Positions 45,203-53,813 of a stretch of 64,000 nucleotides of DNA are shown one piece after another. The notes under the pieces were generated by a model. That model made no database searches. It saw only the letters and a program-made list of their open reading frames with translations, and was not told the origin of the DNA. How positions within the stretch are numbered: position 1 is the first letter of the stretch; every line of letters starts with the position of its first letter. Origin of the DNA: Saccharopolyspora rosea (GTDB lineage Bacteria; Actinomycetota; Actinomycetes; Mycobacteriales; Pseudonocardiaceae). The DNA is taken from assembly GCF_025643595.1 (NCBI RefSeq), contig NZ_CP102826.1, positions 5,952,001 through 6,016,000 on the forward strand, read 5' to 3'. Made by a program: the position numbers and the translations under genes.

Positions 45203-45705
45203 CCCGCTTCCTCCACGGGGTTCGGCGACGTCCGCGGCGGGCGGCGCATGGTGTGCGCGTCCGCCCCGGACGGTTGGTAGTAGCGCTTGCGCAGTCCGAC
45301 GATCTCGAAACCGTGCGCCCGGTACAGGCCGATCGCGGTGTCGTTGTCGGTGCGCACTTCCAGGAAGGTCGTCGCCCGGTGCTCGTCGGCGCGCGCCAGC
45401 AGGGCGCGCAGCAGCGCCGTGCCGGCGCCGCGGCGCTGGTGCTCGGGATCGACGCCGATGGTGTGCACCTCGGCCTCGGCGTGCGGCGGACGCCCGACGA
45501 CGGCCAGCCCGGCGTAGCCGAGCAGCCGGTCGTGCTCGTCGTAGGCGCCGACGTAGTAGTGCCCCATGTCGAGCTCGGCCGCGAACATCTCGCGCGACCA
45601 CGGGTCGTCGCCGGGGAAGAGCACGCGCTCCAGTTCGGCGCACCGCTTCAGGTCGCTGCGGCGCAGCTTGAGCACCCGCAGCGAGGTGGTCGCCCCGCCG
45701 GTCAC
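45199..45705 (-). CDS. rimI: RimI, ribosomal protein N-acetyltransferase
   Basis: 168 residues from the GTG at 45705, which overlaps the tsaB stop (GTGA). It is a GNAT enzyme: [20 protein letters not shown] at the start, [20 protein letters not shown] as the acetyl-CoA loop, [20 protein letters not shown] and VGLRKRYYQ. It acetylates the N-terminus of ribosomal protein S18 and possibly others. It lies between tsaB and tsaD with overlaps on both sides, the standard actinobacterial order. The last ~25 residues are a Pro-rich extension. Confidence 0.93.
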   Translation of the reverse strand: MTGGATTSLRVLKLRRSDLKRCAELERVLFPGDDPWSREMFAAELDMGHYYVGAYDEHDRLLGYAGLAVVGRPPHAEAEVHTIGVDPEHQRRGAGTALLRALLARADEHRATTFLEVRTDNDTAIGLYRAHGFEIVGLRKRYYQPSGADAHTMRRPPRTSPNPVEEAG

Positions 45706-46373
45706 CGCGCACCCCGACCCGGCACGACGGACTTGCGCGGACCGGGCGTCGCCGCGTCCGGGCGGCGCAGGTACAGCGGCACCAGCGGCTCCGGCTCGGC
45801 CCCGGAGAGCAGGACCTCGCGGGCCGCGCGGACCAGGCCGACCGGCGACGGGTAGCGGGGTTCGACGGCCGGGACGCCCAGCGCCTCCGCCATCTCGCCC
45901 GCGGCCGCCGCCACGCCGAGGTCGGCGACCGGCACGTCCGCCGGACGCTGCACGCGCGGCCCGGTGGTCCGCGCGCGGGCGGCGTCGTAGGCGGCCCAGT
46001 AGACCTCCTTGCGGCGGGCGTCGGTGGCGACCAGCAGCGGGCCGTCGGCCGCCGCCTGCGCGGCGATGGCGTCGAGTCCGCACACCGGGTGCACCGGCCG
46101 GTCGCACGCCTGGCCCAGGGCCGCGGCGGTGGCCATGCCGACGCGGAGTCCGGTGAACGGTCCCGGGCCCGATCCGACGACGATCGCGTCGGCGTCGCCG
46201 AGCCGGTGCCCCGCCTCGGTGAGCGCGTCGAGCAGCTGCGGCATGAGCAGTTCGCCGTGCGCCCGGGGGTTCACCGTCACCCGTTCGGCGAGCGGACGCG
46301 GCGTCCCGTCGTCCAGGGCGACCAGGCCCGCGGTGACCGCGGGGGTCGAAGTGTCCAGCGCGATGACGAGCAC
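45702..46373 (-). CDS. tsaB: TsaB, partner of TsaD in t6A synthesis
   Basis: 223 residues. The actin-like ASKHA start [19 protein letters not shown] and [20 protein letters not shown] are diagnostic; [16 protein letters not shown] is the next conserved block. It is a degenerate paralogue of TsaD that scaffolds the complex with TsaE. The third partner gene, tsaE, which precedes tsaB in mycobacteria, is not next to it here; a barstar gene takes that place. Start GTG at 46373. Confidence 0.93.
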   Translation of the reverse strand: MLVIALDTSTPAVTAGLVALDDGTPRPLAERVTVNPRAHGELLMPQLLDALTEAGHRLGDADAIVVGSGPGPFTGLRVGMATAAALGQACDRPVHPVCGLDAIAAQAAADGPLLVATDARRKEVYWAAYDAARARTTGPRVQRPADVPVADLGVAAAAGEMAEALGVPAVEPRYPSPVGLVRAAREVLLSGAEPEPLVPLYLRRPDAATPGPRKSVVPGRGAR

Positions 46374-46445
46374 GGTTACTCAGAGTACGTCAGCGCTGGT
46401 CAACCGGGTTACGCGGGGCGCACGGTCCCGCTCGGTGCGTGCCCG

Positions 46446-46961
46446 TCAGCGGGATTCCCGGGGGTTCCAGAGGACGGGTGTGGCGCCGACGACGTCGAAG
46501 GACAGCCGCGGGTCGTCGGAGCGGACCAGGCACATCATGCGGTGACCGATCAGCGCCGCGGCCCGCGCCTGGTCGGCGAACATGTCCAGGACCGCGTGGG
46601 CGGAGCGCGGGCGGTGGCGGGCGAAGGCGTCGTAGCCGTCCAGGACGAGGACGAAGCCGGTCGACTCGCGGGACGCGCCGTACTCGCACCAGGCGACGTC
46701 GCTCAGGCAGTCGTTGAGCGCGTCCAGGTTGGCGCCGTAGTAGTCCGGGAAGTCCAGCGCGGCCGCCAGATCGCGGTGCAGGTCGGCGTCAGCGGTCCAG
46801 CCGGAGGCGTCGACGGTGACGACGCGGTAGCCGCGCTCGGTGAGCCAGGACGTCGTCCCGCCGAGCACCGAACGGCTCCGGAACAGGGTGACGAAACCGT
46901 TCCTGACCAGCTGGAAGTCGAGCTGCTGGGTGCACTCCGCCGAGGGGTCGAACGGGGCCAT
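46446..46961 (-). CDS. Barstar-family protein (orphan ribonuclease inhibitor type)
   Basis: 171 residues from the ATG at 46961. The C-terminal half is a barstar domain: YRVVTVDASGWTADADLHRD, LAAALDFPDYYGANLDALND and CLSDVAWCEYG, with the acidic and aromatic residues that plug the barnase active site. An N-terminal part of ~45 residues (MAPFDPSAECTQQLDFQLVR) precedes it. No ribonuclease gene is visible nearby. It is upstream of tsaB on the same strand, 72 bp away, and just downstream of an insertion sequence. Such orphan barstars occur in many actinobacteria. Confidence 0.87.
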   Translation of the reverse strand: MAPFDPSAECTQQLDFQLVRNGFVTLFRSRSVLGGTTSWLTERGYRVVTVDASGWTADADLHRDLAAALDFPDYYGANLDALNDCLSDVAWCEYGASRESTGFVLVLDGYDAFARHRPRSAHAVLDMFADQARAAALIGHRMMCLVRSDDPRLSFDVVGATPVLWNPRESR

Positions 46962-47128
46962 GCCGGGCAGCGTAGCCGAGCGCGGGACCCGGGTGCCGCC
47001 GGTTTCGCCGCGAGGTTCCGCCGGGAACAGCCCGGCGGAACCGGCGGGCGCCGCAGGACCGGGGCGCTGCCCGGTGACCCGATCGAGAGCGGTCGCGTTC
47101 ACGCGGCGGAGCCGCTCGCTGCGCTCAG

Positions 47129-48706
47129 CTTGGTTTTTAACCTTGTCGTCTGGGTTTGGTGCCCTTGTTGTGGTGGGTGGGGCGTTGGTAGGCCTCGCCG
47201 GTGGTGAGGATGCGTCCGACGTTATGGCGTGGGGCGCGGCGGTGGTTTGTTGAGCCGGGTGGTCGTCCCGGGCCGGGCCGGGTGGGTTTCGGTGCGCCCG
47301 CTGGCGAGGGGGTCTTCGTGCGCAGGTTCCGAAAACCCCGCCGGATGCGGGCGGGCGTGAGTCGCTCGGGTGGGGCTGGTTTCTCCCAGGGGCGCCGCAG
47401 GTCGGCGGTCAGTGGCCGGGCGAGGCGAAGCTGGGTGTGGGCGGTGATGATCAGCCAAGTCCAGCGGTCGGCGGCTTCGGGGTCCCGCAGTTTCGGGACG
47501 GTCCAGCCGAGGGTCTGTTTGAACAGGCGGAAGGTGTGTTCGATGTCGAAGCGGCGCAGGAATGCCTGCCAGCAGCGATCGATGTCGGCGGCGTCCAGGT
47601 CGATTGCGGAGCACCACAGCCACACCGGTTTGGCTTGGCCGCCACTGGGAAGGCGATCGACGGTGAGCCTGATGAGGGTGCCTTCGATGATCGGCAGTGG
47701 ACCCTGGTGTCCGGTCCAGGCGGCGCGGCTGGTCAGGCGGGGATGGAGTCGGTTCCAGGCTTGTGCGGTGGCGGTGCCGTAGAGCCGGGTGGGGGTGCGG
47801 GTGATGACGTGTTCGTCGCCCCAGGAAGCCGGGTCACGGAAGATGAATTCGCCGCCGTGTCGGGCAGGCCGACCGCGCGCGCCGGGCATTCGGGCCGGAG
47901 CGGGCCTGCGCAGGACGCGGTCTGAACGCATCCGGCCGAGAATCTGCACCGGCAGCCCACCCAGCAGGTGGGCGACGCGCGGGGCGTCATACCCCGCATC
48001 CAGCACCACCAGAATCTCCGGATCGCCGGGCTGCCAGTGGCCGGCTGCGATGAGCCGCTCGACGACCTGGCGGATCTGCACCGTGGTCACCGCCGCGACA
48101 TCGCAGCCCGGCTGCAGCCGGATGGCGTCCAGCAGCGCGGTCCACGACGTGCGGCCGGCCTCCAGCGCGGCGACGATCGAGTACGGCCAGCCGGGGATCA
48201 TCAGATGCTGGTCTCTGCCGCGACCGTAGGTGTGACAGAACGAGCGGTCCGGGGAGGTATTGGCATCGGGCCGCACCCAGGGGGACACATCCACCGCCAG
48301 CACCAGCCGCCCGTCGGCCGCTCGGGGCAGCGGCAGACCCGCCAGTGTCGTCCGCAACCGCTCGATGTCGATCCGGCCGCAGTTCATCGCGTCATACAAC
48401 GCGCCGTGCCCGCGCCGGTGCTCCGGCGCCAGCGACAACCCCACCAACGACCGCACCGGGCCATCGGTGCACAACACCGCCTCGGCCAGCTCGAACAACG
48501 CATCCGCCCGCGCGGTCAGACACGCATAGAACTCCTGGCGGAACCTGACCAACTCCCCGAGCGCAGCTTCGCGATCGGGATCATGCACACTGACCATCGC
48601 AGCCCTTGGGTTGATCTTCTGTCTGTGGCAAGAGGAATGATCAACCAAGGGCTGCTTTCATGATCAACCGGGCCCCTGCTACCAGCGGTAGAGGTTAAAA
48701 ACCAAG
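47129..48706 (-). mobile_element. Insertion sequence, 1578 bp, IS701/IS4-like
   Basis: Ends carry a perfect 15-bp inverted repeat, CTTGGTTTTTAACCT. CTCAG flanks both sides (47124-47128 and 48707-48711) as target duplication. One transposase gene fills it. Its right CTCAG is at the same time the left border of the small element at 48712. Confidence 0.93.
47137..48597 (-). CDS. Transposase, IS701/NF041680-like DDE type
   Basis: About 486 residues from the ATG at 48597, apparently intact; an upstream start at 48648 is possible. Catalytic Asp regions are LVLAVDVSPWVRPDANTSPD and ILVVLDAGYDAPRVAHLLGG; the Glu region is RRFDIEHTFRLFKQTLGWTV. This layout is that of IS701/IS4-like transposases common in actinomycetes. 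The C-terminus is a basic, Pro-rich tail. It is not related to the IS5-type transposase at 42984. Confidence 0.9.
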   Translation of the reverse strand: MVSVHDPDREAALGELVRFRQEFYACLTARADALFELAEAVLCTDGPVRSLVGLSLAPEHRRGHGALYDAMNCGRIDIERLRTTLAGLPLPRAADGRLVLAVDVSPWVRPDANTSPDRSFCHTYGRGRDQHLMIPGWPYSIVAALEAGRTSWTALLDAIRLQPGCDVAAVTTVQIRQVVERLIAAGHWQPGDPEILVVLDAGYDAPRVAHLLGGLPVQILGRMRSDRVLRRPAPARMPGARGRPARHGGEFIFRDPASWGDEHVITRTPTRLYGTATAQAWNRLHPRLTSRAAWTGHQGPLPIIEGTLIRLTVDRLPSGGQAKPVWLWCSAIDLDAADIDRCWQAFLRRFDIEHTFRLFKQTLGWTVPKLRDPEAADRWTWLIITAHTQLRLARPLTADLRRPWEKPAPPERLTPARIRRGFRNLRTKTPSPAGAPKPTRPGPGRPPGSTNHRRAPRHNVGRILTTGEAYQRPTHHNKGTKPRRQG

Positions 48707-48711
48707 CTCAG

Positions 48712-48828
48712 AGCCTGTCTTTGAACTTGCTCCCGGAACAGGCGTGGCAAGCGGCGCCAGCCGCTTTCTCTTTCGGTGAGTACGCAAGCAACCTGCACCG
48801 CCACCCAAAACGAGTCCAAAGACAGGCT
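48712..48828. repeat. Dispersed element, short form (117 bp), beside allB
   Basis: Inverted ends AGCCTGTCTTTG at both sides, continuing with mismatches; CTCAG flanks on both sides (48707-48711, 48829-48833). The right CTCAG contains the allB stop codon. The interior keeps AAGCGGC-GCCA-GCCGCTT followed by TCTCTTT (plus strand) and end pieces of the long form, so it is an internal-deletion derivative of that form. It abuts the insertion sequence on its left. Confidence 0.9.
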
Positions 48829-48829
48829 C

Positions 48830-50200
48830 TCAGGACGCTTCGGTGCGGGTGATCAGTTCGCCCTGCGGGGCGGCGGACTCGGCGTCGGGGCCGACGATGG
48901 GGCGGCCGCGCAGCCAGGTGGCGCGGACCACGCCCGCCAGCGGCCGCCCGTGGTAGGCGGAGACCGCGTTGCGGTGGTGCAGTTTGGCCGCGTCGACGAC
49001 GAAGGCGTCGTCCGGGGCGAAGACGCACAGGTCGGCGTCCTGCCCCACGGCGATGGAGCCCTTGCGGCGCAGCCCGGCGAACTCGGCGGGCCTGCGGGAC
49101 ATCCAGTTCACCACGTCGGCCAGCTCGAAGCCGCGGACGCGCGCCTGCGTCCACACCGCGGACAGGCCGAGCTGGAGGCTGGCCACGCCGCCCCAGGCCA
49201 CGCCGAAGTCACCGATGTCGAAGCGCTTCAGCTCCGGGGTGCACGGCGAGTGGTCGCTGACGACGCAGTCGATGATCCCGCCGGCCAGGCCCTGCCAGAG
49301 CAGTTCCCGGTTGCGGGCCTCGCGGATCGGCGGGCAGCACTTGAACTGGGTGGCGCCGTCCGGGATCTCCTCGGCGGCGAAGCTCAGGTAGTGCGGGCAG
49401 GTCTCGACCGTGACGCGGACGCCGTCCGCGCGCGCCGAGGCGATCATCGGCAGGGCGTCCGAGGAGGACAGGTGCAGGATGTGCACCCGCGCGCCGATGC
49501 GCCGGGCCAGCTCGATGACCTGCGCGATGGCGAAGTTCTCCGCGCCGCGCGGGCGGGAGGCGAGGAAGTCGCGGTAGGTCTCCCCGTGCGCGGTGGGCGC
49601 GTGCTCGATGGCGTCGGAGTCCTCGGCGTGCACGATCATCAGCGCGTCGTAGCCGGCCAGCTCGCGCAGCGCCTCGTCGAGTTCGGTGGCGTTGAGCGGC
49701 GGGAACTCGTCGACGCCGGAGTGCAGCAGGAAGCACTTGAAGCCGAACACCCCGGACTCGTGCAGGCCGCGCAGCTCGGCGAGGTTGCCGTGCACCGCAC
49801 CGCCCCAGAAGCCGACGTCGATGTGCACCTTGTCGCGCGCGGTCTTGCGCTTGACCTCCAGCGACTGGGTGTCGATGGTCGGCGGGAGGCTGTTTAGCGG
49901 CATGTCCAGCAGCGTGGTGATGCCGCCCGCGGCAGCGGCCCGGGTGGCGGTCTCGAAGCCCTCCCACTCGGCGCGCCCGGGGTCGTTGACGTGCACGTGG
50001 GTGTCGACCAGCCCGGGCAGCAGGACCTCGTCCTCGGCGAGCTCGATGGTGCGGGGCGCGTCGAGCCGTGCGTCGAGCGCCTCCACTGCGGCGATGCGGC
50101 CGTCGCGGACGCCGACGGTGCCGGACGTCTCCCCGTTCGGGCCGATGAGGCGGCGGGCGCGGAACACGACGTCGAACGTCCCGGTGGCTGGTTCGGGCAA
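48830..50200 (-). CDS. allB: AllB, allantoinase
   Basis: Opens the hydantoin ring of allantoin to allantoate. 456 residues from a TTG at 50200, eight bases after AGGAGG; upstream ATG/GTG codons have no RBS. The cyclic amidohydrolase motifs are clear: [20 protein letters not shown] (two His), [13 protein letters not shown] (carboxylated Lys), [20 protein letters not shown] and [16 protein letters not shown] (Asp). The CTPELK wording is that of allantoinases rather than dihydropyrimidinases. It is upstream of nothing on its strand but faces the glx/gcl genes; a TTCAACA palindrome lies in its promoter. Confidence 0.95.
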   Translation of the reverse strand: MPEPATGTFDVVFRARRLIGPNGETSGTVGVRDGRIAAVEALDARLDAPRTIELAEDEVLLPGLVDTHVHVNDPGRAEWEGFETATRAAAAGGITTLLDMPLNSLPPTIDTQSLEVKRKTARDKVHIDVGFWGGAVHGNLAELRGLHESGVFGFKCFLLHSGVDEFPPLNATELDEALRELAGYDALMIVHAEDSDAIEHAPTAHGETYRDFLASRPRGAENFAIAQVIELARRIGARVHILHLSSSDALPMIASARADGVRVTVETCPHYLSFAAEEIPDGATQFKCCPPIREARNRELLWQGLAGGIIDCVVSDHSPCTPELKRFDIGDFGVAWGGVASLQLGLSAVWTQARVRGFELADVVNWMSRRPAEFAGLRRKGSIAVGQDADLCVFAPDDAFVVDAAKLHHRNAVSAYHGRPLAGVVRATWLRGRPIVGPDAESAAPQGELITRTEAS

Positions 50201-50224
50201 CGCGGGTACCTCCTCGGACACTTG

Positions 50225-50241
50225 TTCAACAAAATGTTGAA
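50225..50241. promoter_or_regulatory. TTCAACA palindrome upstream of allB
   Basis: TTCAACA-AAA-TGTTGAA, a perfect 17-bp palindrome 25 bp upstream of the allB start, directly before its RBS. A near-identical site stands before the uraD-uraH-uricase operon at 56926. It is probably the operator of a purine-catabolism regulator. Confidence 0.8.
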
Positions 50242-50396
50242 CCGTCTTGCGGTCCGGGTCAAGGGCAGCATCCCCGCCCGGCTCACAACACGTGGACGCG
50301 GAATCAGGATCTCGGCCTATTCCGCGATGCGAAGTATACTTACCGACACACGAAACGATCCCCCATTGCGGGGGCGTGGTCAAGAGGTGTGCCCGA

Positions 50397-50430
50397 GCCG
50401 GACCCATGCCGGTCCGGGCATGGGTCCGGC
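50397..50430 (-). terminator. Terminator after glycerate kinase gene
   Basis: A 14-bp perfect stem, GCCGGACCCATGCC (50397-50410) with 50417-50430, five bases beyond the glxK stop on the minus strand. A smaller hairpin, CCCCC-ATTGC-GGGGG, follows at 50360-50374. Confidence 0.8.
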
Positions 50431-50434
50431 GAGG

Positions 50435-51556
50435 TCAGAGGCGGTCCTCGGCCAACTTCTCGCCCAGCACGGCGAGCAGGGCGGCGGCCTCGCGCATGCA
50501 GCGCTCGGGGTCGGGCTCGATGTCGGTGAGCGCGTAGACGCCGTCGATGCCCGCCTCGCGGAGGCGTTCGGCGGGCAGCAGGCACCGGCCGGCCACCGCG
50601 ACGACCGGGACGCCCGCGCGGGAGGCGCGGGAGGCGATACCGGCGGGCCCCTTGCCGTGCAGCGTCTGCTCGTCCACCGAACCCTCGCCGGTGACGACGA
50701 GCCCGGCGCCGGCCAGCCGCCGGTCGAAGTCGATCAGTTCGAGGACCACGTCGACACCCGGCCGCATCCGCGCGCCGAGGGCCGCCAGCGCGCCGAAGCC
50801 GACACCGCCGGCCGCACCCGCACCCGGCTCGTCGGCCGCGTCTCGGCCACCCGCCGCCACGAGCGCTCCGGCGAAGCGCGACAGCGCCACGTCGAGGTAG
50901 CGGACCTGCACGTCGTCGGCGCCCTTCTGCGGTCCGTACACGTGCGCGGCGCCGCGCTCGCCCAGCAACGGGTTGTCCACATCGGACGCCAGCACCACCG
51001 AGGTGCCCGCGAGCCGTTCGTCCAATCCGGACAGATCTACTGTGGACACTTCGGCGAGTGGTCCACCGCCTGGGGGCAACGGGTTTCCCGCAGCGTCCAA
51101 CACCCGTGCCCCCAGGGCGGTGAGCATTCCGGCGCCGCCGTCGGTGCACGCACTGCCACCGACGCCGAGCACCACCGTGCGCGCGCCCGCGTCCAGGGCA
51201 GCGCGGATCGCCTCGCCGGTGCCCGCGCTGGTAGCGGTCAGCGGGGCCAGTTCGGCGGGGTCCAGCAGCGCCAGGCCGGACGCGGCGGCGAGTTCGACGA
51301 CCACCGTGTCCCCGTCCACCGCGATCTCGGTGTCCACCGGTTCACCGAGCGGTCCGGTGACCCGCACCGGCACCCGCCGGTAGCCCGCGGCCAGCGCGGC
51401 GCGCACCGTGCCGTCACCACCGTCGGCCACCGGGGCGAGGCGGACCTCGACGTCGGGGCGGACCCGCCGGATCCCGGCCGCCACCGCGCCGGCGACCTCC
51501 GGCGCGGTCAGCGAACCCTTGAACTTGTCCGGCGCGATCAGGACAGGACCAGGCAC
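50435..51556 (-). CDS. glxK: Glycerate kinase (GlxK/GarK type)
   Basis: 373 residues. It phosphorylates D-glycerate, feeding glyoxylate-derived carbon into glycolysis. It opens VLIAPDKFKGSLTAPEVAGA, the signature of class I glycerate kinases, followed by LAPVADGGDGTVRAAL, VVLGVGGSACTDGGAGMLTA and LVVTGEGSVDEQTLHGKGPA. It is the last gene of the gcl-side minus-strand group, after three hairpins, so it probably has its own promoter or is attenuated. Start GTG at 51556. Confidence 0.95.
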   Translation of the reverse strand: MPGPVLIAPDKFKGSLTAPEVAGAVAAGIRRVRPDVEVRLAPVADGGDGTVRAALAAGYRRVPVRVTGPLGEPVDTEIAVDGDTVVVELAAASGLALLDPAELAPLTATSAGTGEAIRAALDAGARTVVLGVGGSACTDGGAGMLTALGARVLDAAGNPLPPGGGPLAEVSTVDLSGLDERLAGTSVVLASDVDNPLLGERGAAHVYGPQKGADDVQVRYLDVALSRFAGALVAAGGRDAADEPGAGAAGGVGFGALAALGARMRPGVDVVLELIDFDRRLAGAGLVVTGEGSVDEQTLHGKGPAGIASRASRAGVPVVAVAGRCLLPAERLREAGIDGVYALTDIEPDPERCMREAAALLAVLGEKLAEDRL

Positions 51557-51677
51557 AGCGATCTCCCGAAGATGTGGAGCGGAGCCTCCCCGCCGCGACG
51601 CCCGGCTCGTGCGCGGCGGGGAGACACCGGAGGGTCGTCGGGTATTCCACCCGACTACCCCGTCTGGGGGAAGGGGC

Positions 51678-51716
51678 GCGCTCGCCGGAACACCACCGCA
51701 CGGTTCCGGCGAGCGC
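51678..51716 (-). terminator. Second hairpin downstream of gcl
   Basis: GCGCTCGCCGGAAC (51678-51691) pairs perfectly with 51703-51716 over an 11-nt loop. It lies 85 bp past the gcl stop, beyond the first hairpin, and ahead of the glxK start. Confidence 0.75.
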
Positions 51717-51750
51717 CTCCCCCTCGTGCAGGGCTGCCAGAAGGCCCTGC

Positions 51751-51794
51751 GCGGTGCGGGTGGGTGAACTCGGACCGCGAGCCACCCGCACCGC
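51751..51794 (-). terminator. First hairpin downstream of gcl
   Basis: GCGGTGCGGGTGG (51751-51763) pairs perfectly with CCACCCGCACCGC (51782-51794), six bases past the gcl stop on the minus strand. A small CAGGGC/GCCCTG stem lies between this and the next hairpin. Together they should reduce read-through into glxK. Confidence 0.8.
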
Positions 51795-51800
51795 CAGGAA

Positions 51801-53504
51801 TCAGGCGTTCGGCACCGGTTCCGGCTCGATCATGGCGTCGATGCGCACGCCGCGAGCCGTGTTGGCCTCCCGCTCGATCATGACCTCGACGAGGACCGGG
51901 CGGCTGGTCGCCACCGCCTCCTTGCGGGCCCACTCGATCGTCTCGGCGATCTGACCGGGCTCCCACACGCGGCGGCCGGTGCAGCCGTAGGCCTCCATCA
52001 CCTTGACGTTGTCCGTGCCGTACTCGTCGTAGTGGATGTCCACCTCGGTGTTCATCCCGAACCCGTCGCCCTCGGCCTGGCGGATCAGGCCCAGGTACTC
52101 GTTGTTCAGCATGATGATCACGAACGGGAGGTCGTACTGGGCGGCCACCGCCAGCTCCTCGACCAGGAACTGGAAGGAGTAGTCGCCGACCACGGCGACG
52201 ACCTCGGCGTCCGGCTCGGCCGACTTGACGCCGATCGCCGCCGGGATCTCCCAGCCCAGCGGGCCCGCCTGGCCGCACACCTGGTAGTGCCGCGGCAGGT
52301 GCGCGCGCTGGAACTGGCCGCCCCAGATCTGGTAGAGGCCGATCGCGGTGACGAAGTAGGTCTCGGGCCCGAAGATCTCGTTGATCTCCCGGTAGACCCG
52401 CGGCGCCTTGATCGGCACCGTGTCGTAGTCGTCCGGGCGGGTCAGCTTCTCCTTCATCTCGCCGACCCGCGCGACCCACGCCGAGTAGTCCTTGCGCGCA
52501 CCGCGCCTGCGGGCCGCGTCCAGCAGCGCCTCCAGGAACAGCCTGGTGTCCGAGACCACGCCCAGGTCCGGTCCGAAGACCTTGCCCAGCTGGGTCGGCT
52601 CGACGTCGACGTGGATGAACTTGCGGTCACCGCGGTAGGTGTCCAGGTCACCGGTGTGCCGGTCGCCGAACCGCGCGCCCAGCGCCAGCACCAGGTCCGA
52701 CTCCAGCAACGACTGGTTGCCGTAGCGCTGGCTGGTCTGGATGCCCGCCATCCCGGCGAACAGCTCGTGGTCCTCCGGGAACGAGCCCTTGCCCATGAGC
52801 GTGACCTGCACCGGGACGCCGAGGAGTTCGGCGAGCTCGCGCACCTGCTCGTGCGCCTCGCCGAGGATCACGCCGCCACCGGCCAGGATCAGCGGGCGGT
52901 CCGCCTCCAGGAGCATGTCCAGCGCCCGCTCCACGCGCGGCAGGTGCGGCTCGACGCGGGAGATCGGCAGCGGGGCGTCGATCGTCGGGTCCCACTCGAT
53001 CTCCTGCTTCTGCACGTCCAGCGGCAGGTCGATCAGCACCGGCCCGGGGCGGCCCGAACGCGCGATGCGGAACGCCTCGCGGAAGATCCACGGCGCCTGC
53101 GCGGCCTCCTTGACCTGCACCGCCCACTTGGTGACCGGCTTGGCGATGTCGACGATGTCGACCGCCTGGAACGCCTCCTGGTGCAGCTTGGTGGACACCG
53201 CCTGCCCCGTGATGCACAGCATCGGGATCGAGTCGGCCTGCGCGGTGTAGAGGCCGGTGATCATGTTCGTGCCCGCCGGCCCGGAGGTGCCGATGGCCAC
53301 GCCGACCTTGCCGTTGGTGCGGGCCCAGCCGTCCGCCATGTGGGTGGCGCCCTCTTCGTGGCGGACGATGAGGTGCTTGATGCCGCTGTGCTCCATCGCA
53401 GCGTACAGCGGCAGGATCGCCGCGCCCGGGCAACCGAACGCCGCGTCGACGCCCTCGGACTTCAGCACGTCCACGACGGCCTGCATGACAGGGACTTTGG
53501 CCAT
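51801..53504 (-). CDS. gcl: Gcl, glyoxylate carboligase
   Basis: Condenses two glyoxylates to tartronate semialdehyde with loss of CO2. 567 residues from the ATG at 53504. It has AFGCPGAAILPLYAAMEHSG, GTSGPAGTNMITGLYTAQAD, CITGQAVSTKLHQEAFQAVD, and the ThDP motif GDYSFQFLVEELAVAAQYDL ... LNNEYLG, all close to E. coli Gcl. One key point differs: it reads RHEEGATHMADG, with the canonical ThDP-activating Glu (E50), where E. coli Gcl has Val51. Neighbours hyi, glxR and glxK confirm the pathway. Confidence 0.93.
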   Translation of the reverse strand: MAKVPVMQAVVDVLKSEGVDAAFGCPGAAILPLYAAMEHSGIKHLIVRHEEGATHMADGWARTNGKVGVAIGTSGPAGTNMITGLYTAQADSIPMLCITGQAVSTKLHQEAFQAVDIVDIAKPVTKWAVQVKEAAQAPWIFREAFRIARSGRPGPVLIDLPLDVQKQEIEWDPTIDAPLPISRVEPHLPRVERALDMLLEADRPLILAGGGVILGEAHEQVRELAELLGVPVQVTLMGKGSFPEDHELFAGMAGIQTSQRYGNQSLLESDLVLALGARFGDRHTGDLDTYRGDRKFIHVDVEPTQLGKVFGPDLGVVSDTRLFLEALLDAARRRGARKDYSAWVARVGEMKEKLTRPDDYDTVPIKAPRVYREINEIFGPETYFVTAIGLYQIWGGQFQRAHLPRHYQVCGQAGPLGWEIPAAIGVKSAEPDAEVVAVVGDYSFQFLVEELAVAAQYDLPFVIIMLNNEYLGLIRQAEGDGFGMNTEVDIHYDEYGTDNVKVMEAYGCTGRRVWEPGQIAETIEWARKEAVATSRPVLVEVMIEREANTARGVRIDAMIEPEPVPNA

Positions 53505-53813
53505 GGTGTAAGACTTCCTCTCGGGTGCGGCGGTCTCCTGCCGCACCGGTTCACCGAGCGGGTGGCGGTTCGTTGCTTGGCGGCTGTGGACCGCTACCCG
53601 CGACCTTGTTTCTGCCCCGTTCGGGGCTGCCGGGATCAGGCGACAGTGGGGCCGGTGGAGCGCGACGCGGGGACGGGACGCGGCGATGCCGCACCGCCCC
53701 CGGTCGCCGTGGCGGGGTGCCGGACATCGCGCTCCACTGTGGACAGCAGTGCTGGTGGGCGGTGCGGGACGGGGTTGCCGCAGGAGAACGAGGGGCCGCC
53801 CCGCACCGCGGTC
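53505..53813 (-). other. 309-bp gap between glxR and gcl with hairpins
   Basis: No gene. GCGGTGCGGG (53759-53768) pairs with CCCGCACCGC (53800-53809) just past the glxR stop. Farther on, GTGGAGCGCGA (53655-53665) pairs with TCGCGCTCCAC (53727-53737). The gap may hold an attenuator and a separate gcl promoter. Confidence 0.65.

Noticed and set aside
46446..46961. Barnase-barstar toxin-antitoxin pair
   Set aside because: Only the barstar side is present; no ribonuclease, WXG or PT domain gene is within reach, so a complete module cannot be claimed.
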